64,000 nucleotides of DNA. It comes from Ktedonobacteria bacterium brp13. GTDB taxonomy: Bacteria > Chloroflexota > Ktedonobacteria > Ktedonobacterales > Ktedonobacteraceae. Shown in pieces: positions 35,701 to 43,837 of the stretch. Positions within the stretch are counted from its first letter, which is position 1. Each line of letters starts with the position of its first letter. The notes beneath the pieces were generated by a model. The model was not told the origin of the DNA, did not search any database, and was given only the letters and a program-made list of their open reading frames with translations. Made by a program: the position numbers and the translations under genes. The stretch covers positions 4,588,001-4,652,000 of the forward strand of contig AP024096.1 in NCBI GenBank assembly GCA_015099395.1. Reading direction: 5' to 3'.

Positions 35701-35788
35701 GCTTAAACAGCTTTCTCGCCAGTATCAAACTGGCGGGTAACGTCGTCCCACGCCGCTTACGCGTGAGCGATTGTGAATGAGAAGCCAT
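32750..35788 (-). CDS. FtsX-like ABC transporter permease (1012 aa)
   Basis: Large permease of the MacB/LolE/FtsX mechanotransmission class. It has an N-terminal helix (residues ~27-55), a ~300-residue outside domain, three helices ('EQVLIVFFLLAIFGLALYM' onward) around 365-470, a fourth hydrophobic pair near 515-570, a second outside domain, and three final helices ('TTSILVFGLIAILVLATIGI' onward). This is the duplicated FtsX layout of ~1000-residue permeases in Gram-positive-type bacteria. The final cytosolic piece is short. The start ATG 35788 has AAAGGAG upstream. Two ATPases follow (32665 and 31332). Upstream on the same strand are a YCF48-like protein, a response regulator and a kinase, so envelope-stress-controlled export is plausible but inferred. 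Confidence 0.9.
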   Translation of the reverse strand: MASHSQSLTRKRRGTTLPASLILARKLFKQTWGLLLVIVGAMIVMTGSICAIPLFSNVVTEAGIAAATQPSTGNAISGVVNTQNPTALQTQQQQQSIDQLVQSTMGSFVSPSVRFSLSTPQLQIINAATNQTDPQHLMEIEGYDMPQIADQLSLIQGKLPQVQTNATTLQIAPTQAVAVKLNLHVGSTIAVRYPIIAGSTVWHLQVVGIVAIKSTAGPLLHNYNDPSIGNDGIGSDQVSETYFVFAPQQSLAAKVYALPINQTSNSSTSLEGVQTSNAPLAFTSGGGGSPNTTPIFNLYWDYPLNVAQINASNVSVLLQDYNALTSHIDSSSATAQTSLYYQSRALDRLNSFDNQLTTEQVLIVFFLLAIFGLALYMVSTLSTILVERQQTTITLLRSRGAVQSHITGAFTLQSLFLGVITLIGGPLCALLFVSLLTNLIPIVVPGALHFALTSVSGNPLSSMLSILWLALIVCIVVVVVMMINVRKATKVAIVDLRQENSRTTRVPLWRRLYLDFILALVLLAEGAFYYYTTVVANHAVGGRSELVLAPLILLGTPLVLIVVSLLALRFMPFFLRLGARIISRSNQAPGVLAFAQMERQPQTMLRMVLLIATSLAFSLYLLSFLATQQVNTSDNVKFQVGADFSGAIATASQTTSQSKTLLSDLQQKYTAIPGVASASVGYTDNFMLSGNPLNFAWPDVSVTAVNTDTYAQTAIWTPTYSTQSLATLTSQLAAHRADATSKNLVYAVVDSTLWNGLNLTPGAIFTLPTTSSDWQHVQFVALAEAAYLPHDARSSAGLLVDYQSYAAVYAKGHQGQQLQPNYVWLHAHNDASSLASIHRAQPDLQDLQTIMVQAQTDPLQLDTTSILVFGLIAILVLATIGIFLSAWLGITRRLTSFTLLRALGMPPRQIAATLLWEQGTTYAIALLLGLGIGWILTQLVSLAFPLVSSDISIGTQPGSSIQAVLPLHTVFPVAWVSLLFGSFVIICAILLLALARYAAQPTISQTLRLNED

Positions 35789-35873
35789 ACAGTAAACTCC
35801 TTTTTACCCTTTTTCTTATATGAGATATCTTTTATCTATCACTGACAGAATCGTGTTTATGCATAGCATAGTT

Positions 35874-36923
35874 TTACTGAGTATATTGTGTCCAATTGCC
35901 CGATGTATAATGATAGATACTCTCATTGTCCCCGACGGCCCAGCCTTCATCTGGCGATATCATTACTATTGCGTAAAGCAAGTACGAACTACCGGGATTA
36001 TATTGATCAGGGGCGAAACCCTGTTCTGCCCAGAGCTCATCACTATAGGTCAAGATATGGCTATCACCGGCGATCCAGCCTGTACTTGACGAACTCATCG
36101 CAACGGTCAGCCAGCGATCCTCTACACCCGCAGAGGACGCCATAAACTTCACGCCATCCCATGCGCTATTGTGATAATGCAGGATAATACCCTGCTCACC
36201 GACTGCCCAACCTTCCTGAGCTGAAAGCATCGAGACACTATTCAATGTCTTCTGGGTAGGACTCGTTACCGGCTGCCAGCTGCCCGCGCTATAGTGCAAG
36301 AGCGTGCCGTTGTCACCAACGGCCCAGCCTTCCTGTGTTGAGACCATACTGATACTCAAGAGATTCGCATGCGTTGGACTTGTCGCAAAGCTCCAATGTT
36401 GATCGTAAAAGTGCAGGATCACGCCGTTAGCACCGACCGCCCAGCCTTCCTGAGCCGAGAGCATCGAGACACCACGTAGATTCGCAGTGGTCGGTGAGCT
36501 CATCTTTAACCAGCGTTGCCCATCGTAATGAACCAGTTCTCCAGCATACCCGACCGCCCAGCCATCATTCACAGAGGACATCGAGACGCTAAAGAGAGGT
36601 TGAGGCAAGAACGAATTAGCCAACCAATTCCCATTCTCGTCGTGCAGAATAGTACCCCGTACTGGCGCGGCATACTTGACGCCACCATGCGCAGTCGCCA
36701 GTGCGAAGGTTCCACCGACCGCCCAACCGTCTTGTGGCGAGGGCAGCGCCAGGCCGAACAGCGTTGATCCCAGCGGAAACTCGGTCTGTACTTGTGGATC
36801 GCTATAATTATTACCTGCTATCGAACTCCGGCTGCTTCTTTGCGTCGTGATGAATACCTGTAGCAGGATCAGCAGCAACGCGATACACAGCAAGGGCAGA
36901 TAGCGTAAAACATAACGCAGCAT
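35874..36923 (-). CDS. Membrane-anchored YCF48/BNR-type repeat protein
   Basis: About 349 aa: an N-terminal anchor (residues ~8-25, 'YLPLLCIALLLILLQVF') and then at least six repeats of roughly 42-48 residues with the core 'SMLSAQEGWAVGANGVILHF' and variants (DGWAVG, EGWAVG, TGWIAG), ending each time in a strand and a basic/aromatic W-x-x-x-x-S-P-T turn. This pattern belongs to the YCF48/BNR beta-propeller group; six to seven blades fit one propeller outside the membrane. The start ATG 36923 is preceded by GGAAAGGAG at twelve bases; an upstream GTG (36959) has no such site. It sits between the response regulator and the export permease. It may bind polymer or protein at the surface. Function unknown. 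Confidence 0.82.
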   Translation of the reverse strand: MLRYVLRYLPLLCIALLLILLQVFITTQRSSRSSIAGNNYSDPQVQTEFPLGSTLFGLALPSPQDGWAVGGTFALATAHGGVKYAAPVRGTILHDENGNWLANSFLPQPLFSVSMSSVNDGWAVGYAGELVHYDGQRWLKMSSPTTANLRGVSMLSAQEGWAVGANGVILHFYDQHWSFATSPTHANLLSISMVSTQEGWAVGDNGTLLHYSAGSWQPVTSPTQKTLNSVSMLSAQEGWAVGEQGIILHYHNSAWDGVKFMASSAGVEDRWLTVAMSSSSTGWIAGDSHILTYSDELWAEQGFAPDQYNPGSSYLLYAIVMISPDEGWAVGDNESIYHYTSGNWTQYTQ

Positions 36924-36964
36924 ACGAGAGATGGGCTCCTTTCCTACATAATCTGGCACGATAA

Positions 36965-37624
36965 CTACAGATCGATATCGTCGAGCGAGATCATCCCTTG
37001 CTTCAAGGCATAGATGACCGCCTGCGCACGATGGGCGAGCTGTAGCTTGGTGAGAATATTACCGACGTGCGTCTTCACGGTCTCAGGACTGACGATCATC
37101 AATTCTGAGATCTCACGATTGGTGCGGCCCAGCGCCAGATGCTGCAAGACCTCCTGTTCGCGCTCCGAGAGACTCGTAGAGCGTGCTGCAGACGTCTGTG
37201 AAAGCTCTTTCAGGACCGCATCAGCGATACCAGGATCGAGTAACGATTGTCCTCTCGCGGCGCTGCGGATAGCATCCAGCAGCACCTCAGGGAGTGCATC
37301 TTTGCGTACATAGCCAATCGCACCGGCCCGCAATGCAGCAATCACACGCGCCTCATCGGTATAGCTGGTGAGAGCAACGATATGCGTCGATGGTGCGAGC
37401 TTACAGACACGGCGAATCGTCTCGATGCCATCGATGCCACCCGGCATCAGCAGATCCATCACCACCACATTCGGCAGCCAGAGCTCGATATGTGCCAGCG
37501 CCTCCTCACCGCTGGAAGCCTGTCCCACGACCTCCAGATCCGGGAACGACTCCAGATAGGTACAGAGTCCATGGCGTACAACCTGATGATCATCAACTAA
37601 CACTACACGAATAGTCTCATTCAT
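36965..37624 (-). CDS. NarL/LuxR-family response regulator
   Basis: DNA-binding response regulator, 219 aa. The receiver domain has the acidic pair in 'VVLVDDHQVVRHGL', the phospho-acceptor Asp in 'VVMDLLMPGG' (near residue 55), Thr/Ser in 'HIVALTSYTD' and Lys in 'GYVRKDALPE'. The C-terminal helix-turn-helix is canonical ('LSEREQEVLQHLALGRTNRE', then ISELMIVSPETVKTHVGNIL). ATG 37624 follows GGAGG. The start overlaps the end of the upstream kinase by eight bases, so kinase and regulator are coupled. It probably controls its own operon and the adjacent export genes; no binding site was identified. Confidence 0.95.
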   Translation of the reverse strand: MNETIRVVLVDDHQVVRHGLCTYLESFPDLEVVGQASSGEEALAHIELWLPNVVVMDLLMPGGIDGIETIRRVCKLAPSTHIVALTSYTDEARVIAALRAGAIGYVRKDALPEVLLDAIRSAARGQSLLDPGIADAVLKELSQTSAARSTSLSEREQEVLQHLALGRTNREISELMIVSPETVKTHVGNILTKLQLAHRAQAVIYALKQGMISLDDIDL

Positions 37625-39368
37625 GTAACCTCCTGACCACTATCTGTTGCCAGCGTAACGTCTGAACACCCTTCACGCCAATAAGCACCAACCAGAGCCC
37701 GGCCAATAGCAAGCTAATCTGAGCGGGCCCGTAACCGCTAGAGAAAAAGAAAGGTAATGCTGCCAGCGTGAGCACGCCAAAGTGGAGCGAGAGGCCAATA
37801 GTCAGTATCCAGACGAGTAGATCTACGATTATCTGCAAACGCTGCTGCCGTAGCTGTTCCTGTAAAACAGCAACTGCGACCTTCCTGCAATAGCGCTCAC
37901 AGGTCAGAACATACAGCACGCAGAACGCCAGTATGATCGCCAGCGGCAGCAAGAACCAGAGGAAGGGTAGTGCTATTGCATAGCTATAGCTCAGATAGAA
38001 GGGTAGCGATATAGAATAGCTATAGATCAGATACAGGAATCCGACCAGTAACCAACCAGCCATTAGACGATAACTGTCGGCTTGCAGGGCTAGATGGTGT
38101 TCATGGTTCCGGCCCACACTGATCGCCACTAACTGCCGCTGATAGTTTGACCAGAACCAGGCCAACAATCCTACCACCAGGACAACTGGCACGCAGAGAT
38201 GCACAACGCTAGCGGGTGCATTGAGCAGCATCCAGGCCGCAGAAAACTCAACGGCCCCCAGGCCCACACGGAATGCGAGCGTAGACATCTTCGCAGCATG
38301 GCGTACGCCGGCCTCGATCGGCTCAGGTAGGGGAGAACTTACCTGCCGACCCTGACGGTTCACAAACGGGATCGCAACATGCAGCGTCGTCCCTTTATCG
38401 GCCAGACTCCATATCTGCACATATCCATCTAGCGTACGAATACGCTCATAGACATTCTTGATCCCCATGCCGCCCGGTCCTACATGATTGTCCACACTCG
38501 CAACGTCAAAGCCCTGACCATCATCACCAATCTCCAGCAAGAGATAACGCCCCTGCTGATAGAGGCTCACCCAGACGCTGCTCGCACGGGCATGGCGAGC
38601 AATATTTGATAGCCCTTCCTGCACGATACGGAAGAGCATCTCATGTGTCCCCGGTGGCAGTAGATCTTCAGAGGGGAGAGTATCGATATCGCAGAGCACC
38701 TTCGCACCGGTCCGATACTCCAGTGCCTGACATTGCATACGCAACGACTCGATCAGACCGATATTCTCCAGAGCATCGGGTCGGAGTTGCTGCAACATCG
38801 CCTGCATCTCTATCTGAGCGCCATGTGCCACACGCTCAATATCCTCAATGATCCCGAGCACACGCTCCCGATTCGTCTCCCAGCGCGCCCTGGCAGCCGC
38901 AGCGCTCATCGTAATACTGAAGATCTGCTGCTTGATCGAATCGTGTAGATCACGCGCCAATCGATTGCGCTCCTCCTGTGCGGTTGCCTTAATGACCTGT
39001 TGCATCAGCTGACCTTCATAGATAGCTGTCTGCTTCTGTACCTGCACATCGCCACCGCGCCGTTGATTCAACGTCAGCAGACAACGAAAGAGTGCATGCA
39101 GCGGCCAATACCTGCGTGGAGCCGTCAGATCAACGGGCAGATCACGTACAAAGCGATCCAGTACAACGTGCAACGATAAAAGCGCCTGCGAGATATTGGC
39201 AGTCAGCAACAGGCCAAGCACACAACCGGCCAGGATACTGAGCGGCAGTCCCCAATTGTTCATCGTCAGCGCCACCATAACCCCAACACAGAAAAAGCTC
39301 ACAAAGAGCTGTAATAGGAACAGACCTGGAATACTGTAGAGTGAGGTTCTATCGCGCTGCATCTGCAT
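37617..39368 (-). CDS. NarL-type sensor histidine kinase with extra C-terminal membrane block
   Basis: About 583 aa. Two N-terminal helices (~residues 10-60) lead to a HisKA_3 dimerisation box with the phosphorylatable His in 'EERNRLARDLHDSIKQQIFS', then a HATPase_c domain with the N box 'LFRIVQEGLSNIARHARAS' and G boxes 'EIGDDGQGFD' and 'GPGGMGIKNV'. Instead of ending there, the protein continues ~230 residues with about six further hydrophobic helices. Kinases of this class normally end after the ATPase, so the C-terminal membrane block is unusual and may be a second sensor or an anchor. I chose ATG 39368 with GGAG/AAAGAG upstream; a start at 39446 adds 26 residues of unlikely composition. 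It overlaps the regulator gene by eight bases. Confidence 0.9.
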   Translation of the reverse strand: MQMQRDRTSLYSIPGLFLLQLFVSFFCVGVMVALTMNNWGLPLSILAGCVLGLLLTANISQALLSLHVVLDRFVRDLPVDLTAPRRYWPLHALFRCLLTLNQRRGGDVQVQKQTAIYEGQLMQQVIKATAQEERNRLARDLHDSIKQQIFSITMSAAAARARWETNRERVLGIIEDIERVAHGAQIEMQAMLQQLRPDALENIGLIESLRMQCQALEYRTGAKVLCDIDTLPSEDLLPPGTHEMLFRIVQEGLSNIARHARASSVWVSLYQQGRYLLLEIGDDGQGFDVASVDNHVGPGGMGIKNVYERIRTLDGYVQIWSLADKGTTLHVAIPFVNRQGRQVSSPLPEPIEAGVRHAAKMSTLAFRVGLGAVEFSAAWMLLNAPASVVHLCVPVVLVVGLLAWFWSNYQRQLVAISVGRNHEHHLALQADSYRLMAGWLLVGFLYLIYSYSISLPFYLSYSYAIALPFLWFLLPLAIILAFCVLYVLTCERYCRKVAVAVLQEQLRQQRLQIIVDLLVWILTIGLSLHFGVLTLAALPFFFSSGYGPAQISLLLAGLWLVLIGVKGVQTLRWQQIVVRRLHE

Positions 39369-39458
39369 GATCTCTTTATCTCCGGTCAGGATAGTATAGC
39401 CTTCATGATTGCCGTTGGCACAACCAGATATAAAGTAGTATAGCAAAACTGTAGCGCT

Positions 39459-39848
39459 TCACCATCCCCTGAGTGGGGGATTCAATGAACCCTCTGTCAT
39501 TGTATTCTTAAAATCAATGGCAGATAGCTCCTCACGTGAGATATTATCCAGATAGTCTTCTTGCTCTGGAATGCCTTTGCGCCCTTTCAGCTCTTGCAGG
39601 GTATGACGGTGCAAGCCCAGGTAGCCAGCATCAATAAAAATGCCAAAAGTTTCGCTATTCACTCCTGATTGCTGTGCGGCTGCCCCAAGTTGCTTGCAGC
39701 TCTCCGAAACTTTCAGGCGCATTTCAAGGCGTCTCTCTTGTTGCTGACGGAGCTCATAGATCTCATGTGCACGGGTGGAAACAGCAAAATATACTTGAGC
39801 TGCTGCAACCGGACGGCTAATGATACTGTTGCTAAATCGTTCTCTCAA
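39459..39848 (-). pseudogene. dinD: Remnant of dinD-like (BRO family) gene
   Basis: The 129-residue frame matches the middle and C-terminal part of DNA-damage-inducible protein D as I recall it: 'ISRPVAAAQVYFAVSTRAHE', 'QQERRLEMRLKVSESCKQLG', 'AAAQQSGVNSETFGIFIDAG', 'YLGLHRHTLQELKGRKGIPE'. The N-terminal BRO-N domain is missing, and so is the usual basic C-terminus; the end (SLNPPLRGW) is unrelated. The upstream border coincides with one arm of a 16-bp inverted repeat (39822-39930). I read it as a broken gene, not an active regulator. Full-length DinD is a single-strand-DNA-linked inhibitor of RecA-type activity in E. coli. Confidence 0.75.
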
Positions 39849-39930
39849 CTCGGTGAGAAAGTGTTAATCCGCTCAGAGTGAGCTTGAACAGTTCACCAAA
39901 TAGAGGGCAAATGAATTTAGCAACAGTATC
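39822..39930. repeat. 109-bp segment bounded by 16-bp perfect inverted repeat
   Basis: GATACTGTTGCTAAAT (39822-39837) returns as its exact complement at 39915-39930. The left arm is inside the dinD-like frame and the right arm is outside it. It may be a small insertion or the scar of an inversion that removed the dinD 5' half. Confidence 0.6.
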
Positions 39931-39981
39931 CATTAATACTCAAGGGCTTATTCATCCTCGGACGCAACTGGTAATAAGCGC

Positions 39982-40043
39982 GAAGAGCGAGCAGGTTTTG
40001 GCGCAAACTGCTCACTCTACACCTTAAAACCTGCTCGCTCTTC
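39982..40043. repeat. 18-bp perfect inverted repeat (possible bidirectional terminator)
   Basis: GAAGAGCGAGCAGGTTTT (39982-39999) pairs with 40026-40043 across a 26-base loop. It lies between the stop of the gene at 40159 and the dinD remnant. No T-run follows the stem on either side. It could end transcription of 40159 or be a repeated palindromic unit. Confidence 0.55.
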
Positions 40044-40158
40044 CGGAACTGGCACACATTTTGTGATTCAAGCTTATCAGCAGCAGTACACTTTGAAAAT
40101 GTGCAACGGCTCTAGGAGCGATTTCCAGACACCTCTTCATAGTTCTGCAATAACCGAA

Positions 40159-41586
40159 TCACCGAAGGTGAGTGTGAGTCCGATCCGGCTCTTCGTGCTT
40201 TTGACAATTAACAAAGATGTCTACCTCAGGAAAATTACTGAGAATATTCCCCTCATTAGCATTTCCCACTATCTGGGCCTGTGCAGTATTTTTCACTTCT
40301 ACCTTCGCATTTGTAGAATTGAGCAGGGTACAAGTGTAGTGAAGAACGGGGGCCTTCAAGGGCACTGGCATCGAAGGATTCGTTTGCGAAAGGGTAAAGT
40401 TCTTACCGGTAAAAGTGAGACCGCTCGGATCATTATTTGTCAACGTCCAATTAGCCATCGAATCCGGATCCACGCTACAGTCCTTCACAAACGTCGTTCC
40501 GTTCGCCGGTGCGTACGCATCTGTCATCGTAATCTTCTTCGCCTGAATGTCGTTTTGACTGTTAAAGACGGTAAGATTGAGTGTATAGCGAACTTTCGTA
40601 CCATCAGGGACGACTGAATCTTGATGCGGATCACTCGTTTTGTTGAGTATCGCAGTTTCCGTCAGTGGCGTCTGCGTCTTACCAAAAACAGCAAGCCCCG
40701 ACAAAAACGGCCCTCCACCTGTAGCAGTAAATACCGGTGCAGTTGTTCCCGTTCCTGTCGCGATATCAACTTTGTAGACTTTTTTACTGTGGTACCCACC
40801 TACCCAGAAATGCGTCCCATCAGGATCCAAATCCAATGCGAAGAGAAACTCGCCCGAGATTGGATATGTTTGAATTACTGTGCCTGTAGCGCTAAGTCTA
40901 TACACGTGTGTCGTACAAGCAACCATAACTTCACCATTAGCTCTAATGGCTAAGGCCCAGCATTGGCCCCCTAACGGTATTGGTGTAAAATTTGCGTTCT
41001 GCGTATTTGTACACACATTAAAGCTCTTCACCAAGTTGCCAGCCGAGGTATATAACATCGTACACTGGTTGGATTCCAAAGCGATCGGGCCAGCTCCTCT
41101 GCTTTCGGGTGCTGGGTGATAGGTATTAAGAAGCGTACCAGCAGGTGTAAACTTGAGGATGTTCCCTGAACCATCCTCTTGACCTACATAGACATTCCCT
41201 GAGCTATCTACTACGCAACTTTCAGGATGAAGATTAAATGGCCCACCCCACGGAAATTGTATGCGATTTCCCTGATTATCAAATTCGCTCATATTATTAG
41301 CGGTCCAGTTAGTTGAGCGAAGATTTCCAGCAGCATCGAAACACATCCCAGTCTCTTCGAGGCTTGCACTTCCTGTATTCAAGGTGTCAAGAAGGGTACC
41401 TGTTGGACTATAATGGTCAATCAGTCCATTTCCAACCCCTGCAAACACATCGCCAAATTGATAAGGAACACCACTCGCGTGCGCATAATGGATGGGGCCT
41501 ACCAGTGCCATCAGTAGGGTGCTTGCCAGCAAGGCCACTGTCACAACAGGCGAGATAACCAATTTTGACTTGAAAAATCTTTTCAT
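40159..41586 (-). CDS. Secreted NHL/SMP-30-like propeller protein with DUF11-like end
   Basis: Exported protein, ~475 aa. The signal peptide spans residues 1-36 ('VVTVALLASTLLMALVGP' core, cut near AHA). The middle carries repeated 'xxPTGTLLDTL', 'AAGNLRSTNW', 'SSGNVYVGQEDGSGNILKFT' and 'DLDPDGTHFWVGGY' blades typical of NHL or SMP-30/gluconolactonase-like beta-propellers. The last ~130 residues ('DGTKVRYTLNLTVFNSQNDI' onward) resemble a DUF11-type immunoglobulin-like stalk. ATG 41586 has GGAG eight bases upstream; a longer frame from 41640 adds an implausible head. No cell-wall sorting motif was seen at the C-terminus, which is basic and His-rich. Role unknown; ligand binding or surface display is inferred. 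The neighbours give no hint. Confidence 0.75.
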   Translation of the reverse strand: MKRFFKSKLVISPVVTVALLASTLLMALVGPIHYAHASGVPYQFGDVFAGVGNGLIDHYSPTGTLLDTLNTGSASLEETGMCFDAAGNLRSTNWTANNMSEFDNQGNRIQFPWGGPFNLHPESCVVDSSGNVYVGQEDGSGNILKFTPAGTLLNTYHPAPESRGAGPIALESNQCTMLYTSAGNLVKSFNVCTNTQNANFTPIPLGGQCWALAIRANGEVMVACTTHVYRLSATGTVIQTYPISGEFLFALDLDPDGTHFWVGGYHSKKVYKVDIATGTGTTAPVFTATGGGPFLSGLAVFGKTQTPLTETAILNKTSDPHQDSVVPDGTKVRYTLNLTVFNSQNDIQAKKITMTDAYAPANGTTFVKDCSVDPDSMANWTLTNNDPSGLTFTGKNFTLSQTNPSMPVPLKAPVLHYTCTLLNSTNAKVEVKNTAQAQIVGNANEGNILSNFPEVDIFVNCQKHEEPDRTHTHLR

Positions 41587-41964
41587 GTATGTTTCTCCTC
41601 TATAGAACGAGAACAACAAACACAACTGTGTTTGGCGCAAAAGGTTCGCCGGATCGATTCATAGATGCAGCAAAGGCAATTTCTATGACAACCGCAGCAA
41701 AAGTTTTTGTAGAATCACAACAACACAATTACCAGAGAAAGGAAACACATCGCATAGTAGCGGCATGAGTATCACTACCTTTTTATGATGTTTTTACTTT
41801 ATAGAAAGGAAAAATTGTATTATAATTTTATTTTAATATACGAGGGAAATTATGTTTTCAAATGTAGAATATTTGTTTTTTTAAAGTTTATGTTCATTTT
41901 ATTTTTAATAATCTATTGCAATAATTATCCTTGTTATAGGTAACAAGAAATTTCTATACTTGAT
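41587..41964. other. AT-rich intergenic region
   Basis: No gene or clear repeat. The part from about 41790 to 41960 is strongly AT rich and likely contains the promoter of the secreted propeller gene (reading left) and flexible spacer. Confidence 0.4.
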
Positions 41965-42213
41965 TTAAAATAAAGGTAAGATGTAATAATTAGAGGTAGG
42001 CCCAGGATACGTGCGAAAATCGCTCATAGCATCGTCAAGCCGCTTCTCAGGCTGGGTTAGAAGGCATGAAAGAGAGCTGAGGTTATACAGGGCATGCAGC
42101 ATGAAAGAGGCTCTGCATCCCGGCGCTGGGAAAGTGATCCTGAACATCATTAAAAAACCAAGGAGAACTGCTCCTACCTCACAGAGACGTTCAAAGCGCC
42201 GGTTATTGCTCAT
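41965..42213 (-). CDS. Small hypothetical protein, 82 aa
   Basis: A frame from ATG 42213 to TAA 41965 preceded by AAAGGGG at six bases, which is a good ribosome-binding site. The product has one moderately hydrophobic stretch (VGAVLLGFLMMFRITFP) near residues 13-30 and a polar, Ser/Leu-rich remainder. I recognise no family. The overlapping plus-strand frame (42011-42262) is basic and lacks a ribosome-binding site, so I favour the minus strand. It may also be a truncated membrane protein. Confidence 0.4.
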   Translation of the reverse strand: MSNNRRFERLCEVGAVLLGFLMMFRITFPAPGCRASFMLHALYNLSSLSCLLTQPEKRLDDAMSDFRTYPGPTSNYYILPLF

Positions 42214-42342
42214 AGTTTACCCCTTTCAAGTTCATCCATTTTCTCATAAAAACTATATTTAGCAATGTTATATGCATCTATTGCTAAAGTTCCATTATTC
42301 ATTATTTATTCGTCAAGATATATGAAGGGGATTTGAAGGATA

Positions 42343-42651
42343 ATGGATATAAAACACTTATCTGAGGAAGTAGAACAAGTCTCACAGAGCTATGCCGAGA
42401 AATTCCATATCGAGCGCGATGCTACCTGGTTTATCTTAAAACTACAGGAAGAGGTAGGTGAACTTGTTCAATCCTATCTGATGATGACAGGGAAAGCACG
42501 TACGAAGGGAAAGTCTCCCGAAGAGATTCAATCTGAATTTCATAAAGAGGTCGCGGACGTGTTGTGTCAGACACTTCTATTAGCCAGGTTTCATGGCATC
42601 GATCTAGACAAAGAAATTGAAGAAAAATGGTTGCGGTGGAACAAGCAGTGA
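42343..42651 (+). CDS. MazG-like nucleotide pyrophosphohydrolase
   Basis: All-alpha NTP pyrophosphohydrolase of the MazG-like class, 102 aa. The two metal-binding helices carry 'LKLQEEVGELVQSYL' (ExxE) and 'HKEVADVLCQTLLLARFHGI' (ExxD). Such enzymes hydrolyse non-standard or damaged NTPs to NMP and pyrophosphate and act as dimers or tetramers; the short length is normal for single-domain members. ATG 42343 is preceded by GAAGGATA. Monocistronic, with no operon partner. The preferred nucleotide is unknown. Confidence 0.85.
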   Translation: MDIKHLSEEVEQVSQSYAEKFHIERDATWFILKLQEEVGELVQSYLMMTGKARTKGKSPEEIQSEFHKEVADVLCQTLLLARFHGIDLDKEIEEKWLRWNKQ

Positions 42652-42753
42652 GATTGTGACTCTTATGCCTCTATCATACTCTGGCTCTGATTTGCAAACA
42701 CGGCCGGGCCCTGCCACATCTATCTGTCATCGTTCCACCTATGCTGACTACTA

Positions 42754-43497
42754 TCAGGATATACGAATAATCATTAATTTTTCGAGTGTATATAATATTT
42801 GTTGTATTTCTTCAAGAGAACAACCTGATGGTCCAATGAGCTCATTGACCGAGTTGCGACCATCGACCATTAAAATAACCTGGCGATACGTACGCGGAAG
42901 TCCTGCCTTCTCAATAACGGCAATTGCCTTGAACACAGACATGGTTGCGCGGGGAATTGTTGTTAAAGATAATGGTCCGCTTGGACTTACTGGCAATTGT
43001 GGCCCTGTTGATAGCGATCTGGATAAGGATAATGGATCAGTAGATGGACCAAGTGGTAACGCCTGCGAAATCTGTGGGCGGACGGGCGAACGCTGTGATA
43101 ACTCCTGTGAGATCTGTGGGCGGACGGGCGAACTCTGTGGTAACTCCTGTGAGATCTGTGAAGGAGCAGGAATACTCTGTTGTGGTGTGATAACTGGCAA
43201 CTCTTGCGAGCTCCGTGAAGGTGCAGGACTATTCTGTTGTAGGGCAGTAGGGAGAGAGCGTGGTGTGAACATAAAAATACATTGCCCCCAGGTTCTCAGT
43301 AGATTAAATGCGGCTGGCCCTGTATATGATCCAATCTGGGCAGAAACAATTCGTCCCTGAACGAATGCCATAGCGCCAGACTCTGTAATAGCGCCTTCTC
43401 CACGCCTCACTCGCAGTTCTCCTGTCATCCCTTTCATTTGGATAGTCTGGATAATGCTTGCCAAATTATCTGTTATACGTCCTTGTTGCTGCGACAC
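42754..43497 (-). CDS. DUF4388 (PATAN-like) protein with Pro/Gln repeat linker
   Basis: 247 aa. The N-terminal ~80 residues ('LASIIQTIQMKGMTGELRVR', then 'SGAMAFVQGRIVSAQIGSYT', 'GPAAFNLLRTWGQCIFMF') fit DUF4388/PATAN, a domain found beside receivers and in predicted gene-regulatory or motility signalling proteins. A linker of ~85 residues contains imperfect repeats of QISQELPQSSPVRP. The last ~75 residues ('VFKAIAVIEKAGLPRTYRQV', then 'DGRNSVNELIGPSGCSLEEI') look like a winged-helix domain of the kind often C-terminal to DUF4388. The start GTG 43497 has GGAG seven bases upstream. It lies downstream of the methyl-accepting protein on the same strand. No catalytic role; an adaptor role is inferred. 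Confidence 0.72.
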   Translation of the reverse strand: MSQQQGRITDNLASIIQTIQMKGMTGELRVRRGEGAITESGAMAFVQGRIVSAQIGSYTGPAAFNLLRTWGQCIFMFTPRSLPTALQQNSPAPSRSSQELPVITPQQSIPAPSQISQELPQSSPVRPQISQELSQRSPVRPQISQALPLGPSTDPLSLSRSLSTGPQLPVSPSGPLSLTTIPRATMSVFKAIAVIEKAGLPRTYRQVILMVDGRNSVNELIGPSGCSLEEIQQILYTLEKLMIIRIS

Positions 43498-43729
43498 ATA
43501 TTTTCTCCACAGTTTCCTTTTTACACATACAAGGCCCTCCGATATGCAGATAGCGCCTAAATATGTCTATTTGCAATTATTAATGAATCTTTTGTTGTTT
43601 CTGGTTAATCGCATCTCTGTTTGCGACCATAAATGCTACTTTGTTATTTTACAACTATTCAGGCATCACTCGCACCATCTGCGGTAGCGCAAAAAAAATA
43701 TTAAAAAGTTTTGAGACTCCCCATCCCCA

Positions 43730-43751
43730 GCAGGGGAGCTTTTTCCCCTGC
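43730..43751. terminator. Short GC hairpin downstream of methyl-accepting protein gene
   Basis: GCAGGGG (43730-43736) pairs with CCCCTGC (43745-43751) about 90 bases after the stop at 43838. The T-run is in the loop, not after the stem, so termination strength is doubtful. Confidence 0.35.
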
Positions 43752-43837
43752 CCCCCACGTTTTGGAACAAAAGTCGAGTTCTTCAGGATAACGCATGACG
43801 AGAAAAGAAAGCATCACTGTCTATTTTACTAGAGTGA

